This document shows positions 16,845-26,716 of a stretch of 64,000 bases of DNA, one piece after another. The stretch's first letter is position 1. Every line of letters starts with the position of its first letter. The notes under the pieces are model-generated. The model saw only the letters and a list, made by a program, of their open reading frames with translations, was not told the DNA's origin and did not search any database. The DNA comes from Treponema sp. UBA6367 (GTDB taxonomy: Bacteria > Spirochaetota > Spirochaetia > Treponematales > Treponemataceae), in contig DJRF01000030.1 in assembly GCA_002437725.1 (NCBI GenBank), positions 1 to 64,000 on the forward strand, read 5' to 3'. The position numbers were made by a program, and so were the translations under genes.

Positions 16845-17252
16845 TTACAACTTTGTTGTAGTTTTGTGCTGGTATTTTTCAGGAAGACTTGAAATTCCCA
16901 TCTTTGCAAGTTTCTTATATGCGGCAGGCAATGAGCCTGGCTCTGCATTTTCAAAGATGCTAAGAATTTCATTAAACGCTGAGAAAGCTTCATTGTATCT
17001 TTTTGTATTTTTGTAAAGGTGACCAAGCTCATATTTCGCTTCAATATAAGTTGAAGTGTTCATTCCATATCGTTTTATAACTGCTTCATAGTACATTTCT
17101 GCAGCATCATAGTTTGAAGATTCTGCCGCATCCTGCCCTAACTGAATTAGCTGTGTTGAAGAGGCGTTGTTTGGAATTACAGGGACAGTTTTGCAAGAGT
17201 AAAGAACTGTAAAAAAAACTGTTATGGCAATGGTTAAAAATATTCTTTTCAT
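16845..17252 (-). CDS. Small TPR-like lipoprotein
   Basis: A 135-residue protein. The signal MKRIFLTIAITVFFTVLYSC ends in a lipobox-like LYSC (Cys about 20). The mature part has repeated helical pairs: SNYDAAEMYYEAVIKRYG and KNTKRYNEAFSAFNEILS, with tetratricopeptide spacing. It is likely anchored to a membrane and used for protein contacts. Its partner is unknown. Confidence 0.7.
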   Translation of the reverse strand: MKRIFLTIAITVFFTVLYSCKTVPVIPNNASSTQLIQLGQDAAESSNYDAAEMYYEAVIKRYGMNTSTYIEAKYELGHLYKNTKRYNEAFSAFNEILSIFENAEPGSLPAAYKKLAKMGISSLPEKYQHKTTTKL

Positions 17253-17336
17253 GTTTTTAGTTTACAAAAAAAAACTGTTTTGTGCAAATTCCTGTTTTTG
17301 TTCTAGCTGGTTTAAATGCTGCTTTTGAGCTTAAAA

Positions 17337-19415
17337 TCAAACTTTAAAAAGACCAACTTCGTCGCGAATGTTGTTTATAGACTCATTGATGCTTGAGGCG
17401 ACGTCCTTGAGCTTTGAAACGGTGTCGTTTACATAGCTTGTGCCGTTGTCAAGCTCCGTCATGGCATTGTTAATTGAATCCATGGATTGCTGAAGCTCAG
17501 CTACGTTTTTAAGTATTTCTTGACCGCCTTTGTCCATTTCGCTGGCGGCGTCGTGTACTTCTGTTGTGCTGTCGTTCATTGCGCGCAAAGCAATCATTAT
17601 CTGCTGGGAACCTTCCTGCTGCTCGTCCATAGCTCCGCGAATCTGCGTAATAAGTTCGCCTGTAGAGGATATTCTTGCGGAAACCGACTGAAATGCTTTT
17701 TCCGATTCCGAAGATGCTGAGACTGCCAAAGAAATTCCGTCTTGAATATTATTTAATTCTTTTTTGATTCTATTTGACTGTTCTGCAGAGGTTTCTGCCA
17801 ATTTTCTAATTTCGTCGGCAACTACTGAAAAGCCTTTTCCAGCTTCTCCCGCATGAGCCGCTTCTATTGCTGCGTTCATCGCAAGCAAATTAGTTTGAGC
17901 CGCGATGCTTTGAATCATAGTATTTGCGTCGACCATAGAAGTTGACTGGTTTGCAATCTGCTGAATAAGAGCATTTACGCTAGAGTTCTTTTCAATTCCA
18001 GTTTTTGTATCTTTTTCAAGGGTTGAAAATTCATCTGACATTTTTGCAACAGAGGTATCAACTGATTTAATATTGCCAATCATTTGTTCAACGGCAGCGG
18101 ACGCTTCAACTACACTGGAAGATTGAGTCTGAATCATTTTGTCCAAAGATTCTATGTTGCTTGTAATTTGAGTAATTGCGCTTGCCGACTGGTGCAAGCT
18201 GTCCGCCTGGTTTTTTACCTGTCCGTTTACATGGCTTATGTTTTCCGCCATTTGCGCAACTGTTGCCGTTGACGACTGAATTTCATCTGTAAGAGTAGAA
18301 CCTGCTTGTATAAGCTTTGTTTCAGATTCTTTTATGGTAGCCATGATTGTTCTAAACTTCTCTATAAATCTGTTCATCAATATGACTAAAGAGCCAACTT
18401 CATCGTTTCGTTTTACAGTTAATTTAACGGTTAAGTCTGCTTCTCCGTTGCAAAAATCGTCTATGGTTTCATTTACTTTTTTTAGCCTTCCAAGAACTAT
18501 TGTAAGAGCGGTTATGAAGAACAAATAGATTACAATTCCTATTGCAATTCCAAATGCTAAAATCATTGTTTTGGCTTTTTTTACTGCGCTGAAAATTTGG
18601 CTGTCGGAAACTATAAGGGTTATTGTGTGTTTTAGGTTTGGAACAGGCGCGCAAAATACGTGGACTTTTTCGTTGTTTATAATGGCGGCTGAATATCCGT
18701 TGCGGCCGTTTTGTATGATTTTTTTAATCTCAGGAAATAAATCAATATTTTTCATTAGGACAGAAGAGTCTTTTGTTGCGACTATGGTGCCGTTGCCATC
18801 GCTGAGCATAAAGTAGCCTGTTTCTCCTACAGCAGCTTTTCCAATCTCGTTTTGCATCTGATTTATGCCAAGCATGCCAACAAAATATCCAAAAACATTT
18901 CCATTTGAATCTTTTGCGCTTCTTGCAATTGGAACAACGTATTCTCCAGAAGTCTTAGATTTTACAATATTGCCTACAAATTCTTCTAGTTTTAGTTCCG
19001 TCATTGCCTTGTGATAGTCACGCTCTTGTACCCCCCCCCTTGCTCCTACAAGCCCGGTATCGCGGTAAGTGGTTCCTTCTGTGTCAGAAAAGAACATATA
19101 ATCGTAATTTTTATTTCTAAGATTTTGATGCAAGTGAAGCCAATCTATAACTGCGTTTTTGTTTCCTGTTTTTACAATGTCAGATTCCGTGTAGATTCTT
19201 AGGTCGTTTTTGTAGGTGTCTACCCATTCGTAAACTTCTCTAGCTCGACCTTGAACGATAGACATTGACATTTCAAGGTAGGTGTTTCCAATCTGTTTTT
19301 TTACAACTTTTGTTACTACTAAAAGCAGTGCTCCCATTACTAAAAATGTTAGACAAAGAATTATTAGTCCCAGTCTTGCCGTAATGCTGATTTTTTTCTC
19401 AAAATTGTTTTCCAT
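17337..19415 (-). CDS. Methyl-accepting chemotaxis protein with Cache sensor
   Basis: A 692-residue receptor. TM1 lies at about 13-37, a periplasmic dCache-like sensor at about 40-280 ([34 protein letters not shown]), TM2 at about 282-305, HAMP to about 360, and a cytoplasmic signalling domain with the hairpin tip [20 protein letters not shown]. It should report ligand binding to CheA/CheW. The coding strand has nine G in a row at codons for A-R-G-G-V near residue 125; a slip of one base would truncate it inside the sensor. Confidence 0.93.
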   Translation of the reverse strand: MENNFEKKISITARLGLIILCLTFLVMGALLLVVTKVVKKQIGNTYLEMSMSIVQGRAREVYEWVDTYKNDLRIYTESDIVKTGNKNAVIDWLHLHQNLRNKNYDYMFFSDTEGTTYRDTGLVGARGGVQERDYHKAMTELKLEEFVGNIVKSKTSGEYVVPIARSAKDSNGNVFGYFVGMLGINQMQNEIGKAAVGETGYFMLSDGNGTIVATKDSSVLMKNIDLFPEIKKIIQNGRNGYSAAIINNEKVHVFCAPVPNLKHTITLIVSDSQIFSAVKKAKTMILAFGIAIGIVIYLFFITALTIVLGRLKKVNETIDDFCNGEADLTVKLTVKRNDEVGSLVILMNRFIEKFRTIMATIKESETKLIQAGSTLTDEIQSSTATVAQMAENISHVNGQVKNQADSLHQSASAITQITSNIESLDKMIQTQSSSVVEASAAVEQMIGNIKSVDTSVAKMSDEFSTLEKDTKTGIEKNSSVNALIQQIANQSTSMVDANTMIQSIAAQTNLLAMNAAIEAAHAGEAGKGFSVVADEIRKLAETSAEQSNRIKKELNNIQDGISLAVSASSESEKAFQSVSARISSTGELITQIRGAMDEQQEGSQQIMIALRAMNDSTTEVHDAASEMDKGGQEILKNVAELQQSMDSINNAMTELDNGTSYVNDTVSKLKDVASSINESINNIRDEVGLFKV
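19031..19039. repeat. Nine-base homopolymer (poly-C on +, poly-G in the coding sense)
   Basis: Nine consecutive C on the plus strand lie inside the chemoreceptor gene. In this reading the tract keeps the gene open: A-AGG-GGG-GGG-GTA is in frame. It is by far the most GC-pure run in an AT-rich window and is long enough to slip during replication. Confidence 0.9.
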
Positions 19416-19624
19416 GACCTCTTGTTTTCCTTTGCTTTTTTGAATTTGTTAGGTAGAAAGTAGACTTTTATTAATTGCAAGAAACTATCTTATTCTTTTT
19501 GCAAAAACTCAAAATTCACCCTAGTAGAGTTTATTCTAGTTTAAAAGATTTATTTGTCAACCTAGCGGTTTTGTAGATTGTAGCAAGTGCAAATAGTTCA
19601 AATGGAGTGCAAAAAGCCGGGTCT

Positions 19625-19730
19625 TAAAAAAATAAATAAACGCGTACGGGAAGTTGCAATTTGTGAAGGCTTTGTGCGATAAAAACAATTAAAGTTGCGT
19701 AGCAACCCAAGTCATAGAAAATCATTTTGT
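19625..19730. repeat. Degenerate family A repeat, inverse orientation
   Basis: The gap 19416-19842 contains AGTTGCAATTTGTGAAGGC, TTTGTGCGATAAAAACAATT and the hairpin GTTGCGTAGCAAC, which are the right-half blocks of family A on the minus strand. The terminal stem is missing. The bases at 19440-19560 hold only weak similarity to the ends (AAAAACTCAAAATTCACC). Nothing else is supported in this gap apart from room for a promoter before the next gene. Confidence 0.6.
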
Positions 19731-19842
19731 AAAAATTAGCGCAATGTATATTATAGCAAAGCTATTGTTTGTTTTTAAAATTGTGATACAATCTATTCCA
19801 TAAAATACGTCTAAAATTACATCAAGCTTAGAGGTTTTATTT

Positions 19843-21726
19843 ATGGAAACTGTGGAAAACGAAAATAAAAAGCAAACTGCTTCAATCATAAAGCTCCCAA
19901 AAAAGATGCTTTTGTTCTATTCTTTAATGTTTACTACTCCAATCGTGTTCTCTTGGATTGCTTTGTCGTTTATTAAAGTTTATACGCTATCGGATTCTTT
20001 TATGGTTTTGGCAGGGCCAATTGGACTGCCGGCACTTATAGTTGTTACGATTTTCGCAGTTTGGTGGGGCAAAAGCAATAAAAAGAAAATTGAAAGCTTT
20101 GATGGCAGCCCTGAATCTATTGAAAAAGTGAACAAAGTTGTAATCAATTTTGAAAAAATTACAATGCTCGCTACAATGCTAAACGGTTTTGCAATTCCTA
20201 CAATCGTGTTTTTTAGTTTTAAACAAAAGGGGATGTATGTTGATTACGGCGCGCTTGCCACAATGACTTTAGGTTCAACATTCATGTTTTCTTTTTTCTT
20301 CTTTACCTGTTTTGTGCAGAGCATTGAAGACTGTATTTATACTCTTCACTTTGAATCAAAATATAAGTCAATGTCCCTGGTTACAAGAAACTGCTCTGTA
20401 AGCGGATTTGGCGCGTTTGGCTCCTTCCTTATGATAATTTCGCCAGTTCTTTCAACAGCGCTTGCAGATTATTCTATTGCCCGCCTGTTTTTGGAATACA
20501 TACTTCCATTTGGTGTGATAAGCATTTTTATTGTCTGCTATAATTCTTTTAGGCAAATTTCTAACACCGCAAAGCACATTCATGAAATTCTGGATTTCAG
20601 CGAATCTCTTGCTAAAAAAGATTACACTGTAAAAAAACTTGAAATAAAATCGCGCGACGAGCTCGGTCTTCTTATTATAAGTCTGAACAGACTCCTTTCA
20701 GAAACAAAAAAACTCTTAAAGGATATGCACGAATCTGTGGATATTTCAATCAATACGGCAGAAAACTTTTCTACAAATATGACGGAAACATCTTCTGCAA
20801 TCGAACAGATTATGGCGAACATTGAAAGCGTAAAAGAGCGCGTTGTAAATCAGGCGGCTGGGGTAGAAGAATCTGATTCTACAATTCAAAACATGATAAA
20901 GCGGCTTGAAGAATTAAATCAAAGCGTTGAAGTTCAAGTTTCTGGAGTTTCAAATTCTTCTTCCGCAGTTGAACAAATGGTTGCCAATATTCGCTCGGTC
21001 ACACAGATTCTGGAAAGCAACGCGGTTACGGTTGATGAGCTTGGGGCGGAATCTGAAAACGGCCGCAAAAAGATTAATCAGTCTGTTGAACTTTCTAAGA
21101 CAATTCTGGAGCGTTCTGTAGGCCTTTTGGAAGCCAGCACAATTATTCAAACCATCGCAAGCCAGACAAATCTTCTTGCTATGAATGCCGCAATAGAAGC
21201 TGCTCATGCGGGAGAGGCTGGAAAAGGTTTCGCCGTTGTTGCCGACGAAATTAGAAAGCTTGCGGAACAGTCTAACACGCAGGGCAAAAAGATTACAAGC
21301 CAGCTTCAGGATTTGCAAAACATAATCAACAATGTTGCGGACAATACAAAAGAAGTTCAAAGCCAGTTTGAAGTTATTTTTGATCTTACAAGCAAAGTAA
21401 AGCAGCAGGAAAGCGTTATAAAAAATGCGATGGAAGAGCAGTCTGCTGGAAGTACTCAAGTTCTTCAATCTATAAGCGAGATAAAAACTTCTTCTGATGT
21501 TGTAAAAACTAATTCTGATGTAGTGCTAGAAGGCGGAAAGCAAGTTGGCGAGGAAATGCGAATTCTTGCGAACGTCACTACAGAAATTAGCGGCTCAATG
21601 AATGAGATGGCTGCTGGTTCTAAGCAGATTACAAAGGCGATTGAATCAGTTCAGGCTTCTAGTGTTGAAAATAAAGACAATTTAAACTCATTAAGCCAAG
21701 AAGTTCGAATGTTTAAAGTGGAATAA
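19843..21726 (+). CDS. Methyl-accepting chemotaxis protein with multi-spanning membrane domain
   Basis: A 627-residue receptor lacking a periplasmic sensor. The N-terminal 245 residues carry about six transmembrane segments (near 23-45, 52-75, 108-130, 140-162, 190-212, 225-245). A HAMP-like linker ([19 protein letters not shown]) follows, then a full MCP signalling domain with [20 protein letters not shown] near residue 445. The arrangement suggests sensing of a membrane-related or intracellular signal. It is transcribed away from the Cache receptor, with an eroded repeat between them. Both end in similar E/D-V-R/G-x-F-K-V tails. Confidence 0.9.
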   Translation: METVENENKKQTASIIKLPKKMLLFYSLMFTTPIVFSWIALSFIKVYTLSDSFMVLAGPIGLPALIVVTIFAVWWGKSNKKKIESFDGSPESIEKVNKVVINFEKITMLATMLNGFAIPTIVFFSFKQKGMYVDYGALATMTLGSTFMFSFFFFTCFVQSIEDCIYTLHFESKYKSMSLVTRNCSVSGFGAFGSFLMIISPVLSTALADYSIARLFLEYILPFGVISIFIVCYNSFRQISNTAKHIHEILDFSESLAKKDYTVKKLEIKSRDELGLLIISLNRLLSETKKLLKDMHESVDISINTAENFSTNMTETSSAIEQIMANIESVKERVVNQAAGVEESDSTIQNMIKRLEELNQSVEVQVSGVSNSSSAVEQMVANIRSVTQILESNAVTVDELGAESENGRKKINQSVELSKTILERSVGLLEASTIIQTIASQTNLLAMNAAIEAAHAGEAGKGFAVVADEIRKLAEQSNTQGKKITSQLQDLQNIINNVADNTKEVQSQFEVIFDLTSKVKQQESVIKNAMEEQSAGSTQVLQSISEIKTSSDVVKTNSDVVLEGGKQVGEEMRILANVTTEISGSMNEMAAGSKQITKAIESVQASSVENKDNLNSLSQEVRMFKVE

Positions 21727-21837
21727 AATTGATTTAAGTTTAATTGCCTAGAGTTTTAAAAAATATTATATTAACTGTTGAAAAAACATTCTTATTTTTG
21801 AAATTTTATGTTTTAAACTTTTTATTGGAGTAAAAAT

Positions 21838-23502
21838 ATGGCAGATACAATGCATGCTTTGGAAAAGAATCCGAACTGGAAAGGCCGCCGCGGTCCTGTG
21901 GTTCTTGTAATCATGGACGGTGTTGGCTACGGAAAATATGTTGAAGGCGACGCTGTAAAGGCAAGCCGCATGAAGTACCTTGACTGGTTCACGGCGAACT
22001 GTCCGCACACAAAGCTCAAGGCGCACGGAACGGCGGTAGGACTTCCTTCTGACGACGACATGGGAAACAGCGAAGTCGGACACAACGCGATGGGCTGCGG
22101 ACGCGTGTTCGCGCAGGGAGCAAAACTTGTTGGCGAGTCAATCAAATCGGGCAAGATGTTCCAGGACGCAACCTGGCAGAAGCTCATCAAGAATGTAAAA
22201 GACAAAGGCTCAACCCTTCACTTTATAGGACTTGTTTCTGACGGAAACGTTCACTCGCACATCGACCACCTAAAGGCCATGATTGAAGAGGCGAACAAGG
22301 AAGGTGTAAAGAAAATCCGCGTGCACGCATTGCTTGACGGACGCGACGTTGACCCTACTTCCGCACTGAACTACATCACTCCTCTTGAAGAATTCCTTGC
22401 AGGCTTTGCGCCCTGCGACTACCAGATTGCTTCCGGCGGCGGACGTATGTACATGACAATGGACCGCTACAACGCGGACTGGAGCATGGTTGAGCGCGGA
22501 TGGAAGGCGCACGTTCTGGGCGAAGGACGTATGTTCGACTCTGCGACAAAGGCAATCGAAACTTACCGCGCCGAAGTTCCGGGCGTTCTTGACCAGGATA
22601 TGCACGAGTTCGTAATCGCAAAGGACGGAAAGCCGGTCGGAACAATCAACGACGGCGACAGTGTAATCTACTTCAACTTCCGCGGAGACCGCGCCCTTGA
22701 GATGACACGCGCATTTGAGACACCGGCAGGCGGAGAGCTTCCGTTTGACAGAAAGCGTGTTCCTGCCGTTGAATATGCCGGCATGATGGAATACGACGGA
22801 GACGCACACATTCCACGCCAGTACCTTGTAAATCCTCCTAGCATTGACCGCACGATGGGAGAGTACCTTACAAAGACAGGCGTTCACCTTATGGCGATTT
22901 CTGAAACACAGAAGTACGGACACGTTACATACTTCTTCAACGGAAACAAGCAGGGCAAGTTCGATGAAAAGCTTGAAGACTACGTTGAAATTCCTAGCGA
23001 TGTTGTTCCGTTCGAGCAGCGTCCTTGGATGAAATGCGCGGAAATCACCGACAAAGTTATTGAAGCAATCAAGAGCGGAAAGTACGACCACATCAGACTG
23101 AACTACCCGAACGGCGACATGGTCGGACACACAGGCGTATTCAACGCGGTTGTCTGCTCAATGGAAGGCATGGACCTTCAGCTTGGAAGATTGAAGGCTG
23201 CAATTGAAGAAGCAGGCGGAATCCTCTGCATCACGGCCGACCACGGAAACAGTGACGACATGTACGAGCACGCGAAGGACGGCAGCGTAAAGAAGGACAA
23301 GGACGGAGAGCCAAAGGCAAAGACATCGCACTCGCTCAACCCAGTACCGGGAATCATCTTTGACCCTGAATACAAGGGCGAATACGACAACACAAAGCTC
23401 AACGACGGACTTGGAATCTCATCTTGGCCTGCAACAATAATGAACCTTATGGGCTATGTTCCGCCGACAGACTACGACAAGAGCATGATAAACTTGAAGT
23501 AA
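21838..23502 (+). CDS. gpmI: 2,3-bisphosphoglycerate-independent phosphoglycerate mutase
   Basis: GpmI interconverts 3- and 2-phosphoglycerate using two manganese ions and a phosphoserine. Visible are the metal/nucleophile blocks VIMDGVGYG, the Ser in GNSEVGHNAMG, HSHIDHL, LDGRDVDPTSA and ADHGNSDDM. Length 554 is longer than the usual 510. The gene is far GC-richer than its neighbours and uses C/G-ending codons (GAC, AAC, TAC, AAG, CGC) almost throughout, whereas dnaK in the same window does not. This suggests recent transfer or replacement from a GC-richer relative, rather than expression bias alone. GGAG precedes the ATG. Confidence 0.96.
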   Translation: MADTMHALEKNPNWKGRRGPVVLVIMDGVGYGKYVEGDAVKASRMKYLDWFTANCPHTKLKAHGTAVGLPSDDDMGNSEVGHNAMGCGRVFAQGAKLVGESIKSGKMFQDATWQKLIKNVKDKGSTLHFIGLVSDGNVHSHIDHLKAMIEEANKEGVKKIRVHALLDGRDVDPTSALNYITPLEEFLAGFAPCDYQIASGGGRMYMTMDRYNADWSMVERGWKAHVLGEGRMFDSATKAIETYRAEVPGVLDQDMHEFVIAKDGKPVGTINDGDSVIYFNFRGDRALEMTRAFETPAGGELPFDRKRVPAVEYAGMMEYDGDAHIPRQYLVNPPSIDRTMGEYLTKTGVHLMAISETQKYGHVTYFFNGNKQGKFDEKLEDYVEIPSDVVPFEQRPWMKCAEITDKVIEAIKSGKYDHIRLNYPNGDMVGHTGVFNAVVCSMEGMDLQLGRLKAAIEEAGGILCITADHGNSDDMYEHAKDGSVKKDKDGEPKAKTSHSLNPVPGIIFDPEYKGEYDNTKLNDGLGISSWPATIMNLMGYVPPTDYDKSMINLK

Positions 23503-23518
23503 ACGCAAACAAAGTGTT

Positions 23519-23579
23519 ATTGCCGGACTTGTTCCGGCAATCCATTTGTAAATGGTTTTCGCATCAAGTGCGGGAATGG
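23519..23579. repeat. Cluster of small palindromes after gpmI
   Basis: ATTGCCGGA/TCCGGCAAT (23519-23541), CCATTT/AAATGG (23542-23555) and CGCA/TGCG within CGCATCAAGTGCGGGAATGG follow one another. The GC-rich style matches gpmI rather than the surrounding DNA and resembles intergenic REP-like elements, so it may have arrived with gpmI. Confidence 0.55.
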
Positions 23580-23587
23580 CAATACTA

Positions 23588-23621
23588 AAAGGGTATCTTG
23601 TATGGGATGCCCTTTCTTTTT
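23588..23621 (+). terminator. Rho-independent terminator after gpmI
   Basis: AAAGGGTATC (23588-23597) pairs fully with GATGCCCTTT (23606-23615, one G-U pair) around an eight-base loop, followed by CTTTTTCT. It separates gpmI from the convergent ABC operon. Confidence 0.8.
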
Positions 23622-24425
23622 CTACTGCAATAACATTTGGTCGTTTGTTAAAGTTTGTTTTTTTATTTGGCGGAATTTTTCAATAATATCTTCCATAGTT
23701 AGTTTTTCTTTTTCTTCTTTTGGAATATCTAAAATAATTTCTCCGCCGTCCATCATTAAAAGTCTAGTTCCGTAGTTTAGAGCGTGCTGCATATTGTGAG
23801 TAACCATCATGACCGTTAGATTGTACTCTTGCGCAAATTTTTTTGTAAGCTCCATTATTATTGCGGCATTTGCTGGATCAAGAGCGGCTGTGTGTTCATC
23901 AAGCAAAAGAAGAGAAGGCTTTGACATTACAGCCATAAGAAGCGTTAATGCCTGCCTTTGCCCGCCAGAAAACTGTTCTACGTTGTCGCGAAGCCTATTT
24001 TCAAGCCCCATGTTCAAAACCGAAAGCTGTTCCTTAAAATATTCTCGCATTTTGTTGTTCAAACTTATTTTTAATCCTTTAAAGCCTTTTTTATGAGCGA
24101 TTATCATATTGTCTTCTAGGGTCATTTTACCGGCAGTTCCCAAAAGCGGATTTTGAAAAATTCTGCCTATGTAGTTTGCCCGTTTGTATTCTTTGTCGCG
24201 GGTTATGTCTTTTATTCCTTTTTTCGTTTCTAGCTCTATTGTTCCAGACGTAGGAGCGTAACTTCCTGCAATAACGTTGTAAAGAGTTGACTTTCCAGCT
24301 CCGTTGCTTCCAATGACAGTTATAAAATCGCCAGAATCTATCTTTAAGTTTATGTCTTTTAGGGCATGGTTTTCGTCTGGAGTTCCTCTATTAAAAATCA
24401 TGTTTATATTGTTCAGTGTAAGCAT
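23622..24425 (-). CDS. ABC transporter ATP-binding protein (TrpX-type importer)
   Basis: A 267-residue ABC ATPase: Walker A GSNGAGKSTLY, signature FSGGQRQALTLLMA, Walker B LLLLDEHTAALDP, H-loop MVTHN. It abuts the permease gene, with the stop of one and start of the other at 24425/24426, and serves the importer formed with the binding protein upstream. This three-part type (binding protein of the PF04392 kind) is known in several bacteria for tryptophan/tyrosine-like uptake; the substrate here is not proven. Confidence 0.88.
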   Translation of the reverse strand: MLTLNNINMIFNRGTPDENHALKDINLKIDSGDFITVIGSNGAGKSTLYNVIAGSYAPTSGTIELETKKGIKDITRDKEYKRANYIGRIFQNPLLGTAGKMTLEDNMIIAHKKGFKGLKISLNNKMREYFKEQLSVLNMGLENRLRDNVEQFSGGQRQALTLLMAVMSKPSLLLLDEHTAALDPANAAIIMELTKKFAQEYNLTVMMVTHNMQHALNYGTRLLMMDGGEIILDIPKEEKEKLTMEDIIEKFRQIKKQTLTNDQMLLQ

Positions 24426-25352
24426 TTATTTTGTTCCTTCTTTTTGCGCGTTGTTTTTCTTTTTGAAATTTGACAAAAAATTCGTTTTTGAAAGCAAAAG
24501 GCAAAGTATGATTAAAATGCCTGTTGCCAATTTTAAGTCGTTTGGCGTCATGTGGATTTTGTAACCATAAGTACGGGCAAGGACCATAAGCGCTCTGTAG
24601 ATAATTGAGCCAAGAAGAACACGTGCGGTTTGAAGCGAAATTTTGTTTGATTTTAAAAGAAATTCTCCTAGCATTAAGGATGCAAGACCGCTGACAACAA
24701 CTCCTGTTCCCATTCCTACATCTGAAAAACCATTGTACATTGCGGCAAAAGCTCCTGCAAGTGCCGCAAGACCGTTTCCAGCGCAGATTCCAATGCCTCG
24801 TACAATGTTTGGATTAATTCCTTGCGATACAATAAGTTGCGGATTAGCACCCAACGCGCCCATTGTAAGTCCTAAATCTGTGTGGTAGAACAAGTCCATA
24901 AGTCCTTTTAGGGCAAGCACAAAAATAAAAAGAAATAAAAGAATTGCAAGATTCGAATCTAGCGCAGGAAAGTGGTCGTAGCAAAAATCGCTTAATTTTG
25001 AAAAAAGTGTTGGGATTTTTAACAAAGAAATGTTGGCTTTGTTTTGAGAAATTCTAAGATTGACTGAATAAAGCATGGTCATCGTGAGAATTCCAGCTAA
25101 AAGGTCAGGAATTTTAAAACTTGTGTAGATAAGTGTTGTTACAAGTCCTGCTAAAATTCCTGCAAGAAAAGCTAAAAGCAGGGCGAAAGGAAGTGCAATT
25201 CCATTAGAAAGACAAACCGCAAGAACGCAAGCTCCCATTGGAAAAGAGCCGTCTACAGTCATGTCGCAAAAGTTGAGAATACGGAATGTTGAAAAAACTC
25301 CTAAGACCATTATTCCGTAAATCAAGCCTTCTATTAAAATTGAACAAATCAT
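24426..25352 (-). CDS. ABC transporter permease (branched-chain/TrpX type)
   Basis: 308 residues with about eight to nine membrane segments and the conserved permease features DMTVDGSFPMGA near residue 30 and GALGANPQLIVSQGINP near 185, followed by GNGLAALAGAFAAMYNG. These match the BPD_transp_2 permeases paired with PF04392 binding proteins. It is separated from its binding-protein gene by a 251-base gap holding a family A repeat, yet is immediately contiguous with the ATPase gene. Confidence 0.88.
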   Translation of the reverse strand: MICSILIEGLIYGIMVLGVFSTFRILNFCDMTVDGSFPMGACVLAVCLSNGIALPFALLLAFLAGILAGLVTTLIYTSFKIPDLLAGILTMTMLYSVNLRISQNKANISLLKIPTLFSKLSDFCYDHFPALDSNLAILLFLFIFVLALKGLMDLFYHTDLGLTMGALGANPQLIVSQGINPNIVRGIGICAGNGLAALAGAFAAMYNGFSDVGMGTGVVVSGLASLMLGEFLLKSNKISLQTARVLLGSIIYRALMVLARTYGYKIHMTPNDLKLATGILIILCLLLSKTNFLSNFKKKNNAQKEGTK

Positions 25353-25388
25353 TTAGTCCTGCCTATAAAAATTATAAAGTTTAATATG

Positions 25389-25584
25389 TCAAAATTCGAG
25401 TTTTCTATAAACTATAAAAAAATGCTTTCAGCGAATTTACAATTTACTCAGATGGTTGTGCTCGCGTTTCACTTGGGCTGGTTTGGGTTGCTGTGCAACC
25501 TTAGTCGTTCTTATCGCACAAAATCTTCACAAATTGTAAATTCGCTTACTCTTTTATTGTTTTCCTAAAAACTCGAATCTTGCC
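25389..25584. repeat. Family A dispersed repeat inside an ABC importer operon
   Basis: A near full-length copy between the binding-protein and permease genes. The ends AAAATTCGAGTTTTC and AAAAACTCGAATCTTG pair. GCGAATTTACAATTT pairs exactly with AAATTGTAAATTCGC, and GGGTTGCTGTGCAACC is the central hairpin. If the operon is transcribed through, the RNA would carry this folded element between cistrons. Confidence 0.85.
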
Positions 25585-25603
25585 ATAATTTCAATAGATT
25601 TTT

Positions 25604-26593
25604 CTATTTTGTAGTTAATTTTCCATTTTGGATAATCATGTTTGCTGTATCCAAATATTTTTTATCAAGTGTTATGTTGCAGTTTTTTGCTGCATCTAAG
25701 TCTATAAGAAAATCCGTGTCAGAAGGATCGGTCATAAATCTTACTGGAAGTTCCGAAGGTTTTGCTCCGTTCAAGATTTTTACAACCATTTCGCCAGTTG
25801 CACGGCCAGCTTTGTAGTAATTAAAACCGCTTGCCATAAAGATTCCGCCTTCTTTTGCGGCTGTAACATCACCTGAAAAAATAGGCTTTTTAGCTTTTCC
25901 AAATACATCTACAAGAGAAGCTATCGCGCTAAAAACTGTATTATCTGTAGAAAGATAAATTCCATCTACGCGATTAACAAGCGATTGGGCAGCTTGTTTT
26001 ACTTCATCGGATTTAGTAATGCTTTGAGTAATGAGTTTTATTCCAGCCTCTTCACAGCCTTTTTTTACAAGTGCAAGTGCGCTTGAAGAATTGTCTTCGC
26101 TGCTTGTATAAATGTAACCCAATGTTTTAATCCCTGCAACTTCCTTAAAAAGTTTTATGTGCTGCTCTGTAGGAATAGCATCGCTCATTCCAGTAACGTT
26201 TCGTTCGCCATGTTCAAGCGTTGAAACAAGACCTGCTCCTAGTGGGTCGGTTACAGTTCCAAATACAACAGGAATTTTTTTCAGAGTTGTTGCCAAAGCT
26301 ACCGCTACAGGTGTTGCAATTCCTACTGCAACATCAACTTTTTCTGCCTTATACTGATTTGCAATTTGAGCAGCAGTTCCAACGTCTCCATTTGCGTTTT
26401 GCAAGTCGTAAGTTGCATCAATTCCTGCGTCTTTAATTGCATCGATAACGCCTTTTTCAATATCGTCAAGAGCTTGGTGCTGGACAATTTTTGCAATACC
26501 GATTTTTATTTTATGTTGTTTCTTTGGAGCAGCGAACGCTGTAGAAGAAGCCAATACCAAAAGAGCCGAAACTGCACTAATAATTTTTTTCAT
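25604..26593 (-). CDS. ABC transporter substrate-binding protein (PF04392/TrpX-like)
   Basis: A 329-residue protein with a standard signal peptide (MKKIISAVSALLVLASS, then TAFAA as the likely cleavage region). The mature protein shows the PF04392 pattern: KIGIAKIVQHQALDDIEKG, then NANGD, VGIATPVAVALA, PVVFGTVTDPLGAGLV, YTSSEDNS and VDGIYLSTDN. It should capture a small ligand, probably an amino acid such as tryptophan, in the periplasm. The start is preceded by TGGAGGCATATT. It is the first gene of the operon, behind a strong promoter. Confidence 0.88.
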   Translation of the reverse strand: MKKIISAVSALLVLASSTAFAAPKKQHKIKIGIAKIVQHQALDDIEKGVIDAIKDAGIDATYDLQNANGDVGTAAQIANQYKAEKVDVAVGIATPVAVALATTLKKIPVVFGTVTDPLGAGLVSTLEHGERNVTGMSDAIPTEQHIKLFKEVAGIKTLGYIYTSSEDNSSSALALVKKGCEEAGIKLITQSITKSDEVKQAAQSLVNRVDGIYLSTDNTVFSAIASLVDVFGKAKKPIFSGDVTAAKEGGIFMASGFNYYKAGRATGEMVVKILNGAKPSELPVRFMTDPSDTDFLIDLDAAKNCNITLDKKYLDTANMIIQNGKLTTK

Positions 26594-26621
26594 AATATGC
26601 CTCCATAGTTTTATGTTCTTA

Positions 26622-26658
26622 TGTATAGTAACATACAGTTGTTTAAATTTTTTGTCAA
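26622..26658 (-). promoter_or_regulatory. Sigma-70 promoter with overlapping inverted repeat
   Basis: On the minus strand TTGACA (26653-26658) is followed after exactly 17 bases by TATGTT (26630-26635). The -10 is overlapped by TGTAT-N6-ATACA (26622-26637), a possible operator for a dimeric repressor. It drives the substrate-binding protein gene. Confidence 0.65.
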
Positions 26659-26716
26659 TAAGATAAGGAAAAAAAATAGAAATTATTTGTGAAATAAATT
26701 CAATTAGGAGCTAAAG

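Noticed and set aside
22270..23130. Long antisense ORFs (up to 286 codons) across gpmI
   Set aside because: They mirror the C/G-ending codons of gpmI, which remove stops on the opposite strand; they have no ribosome-binding site or recognisable domains.
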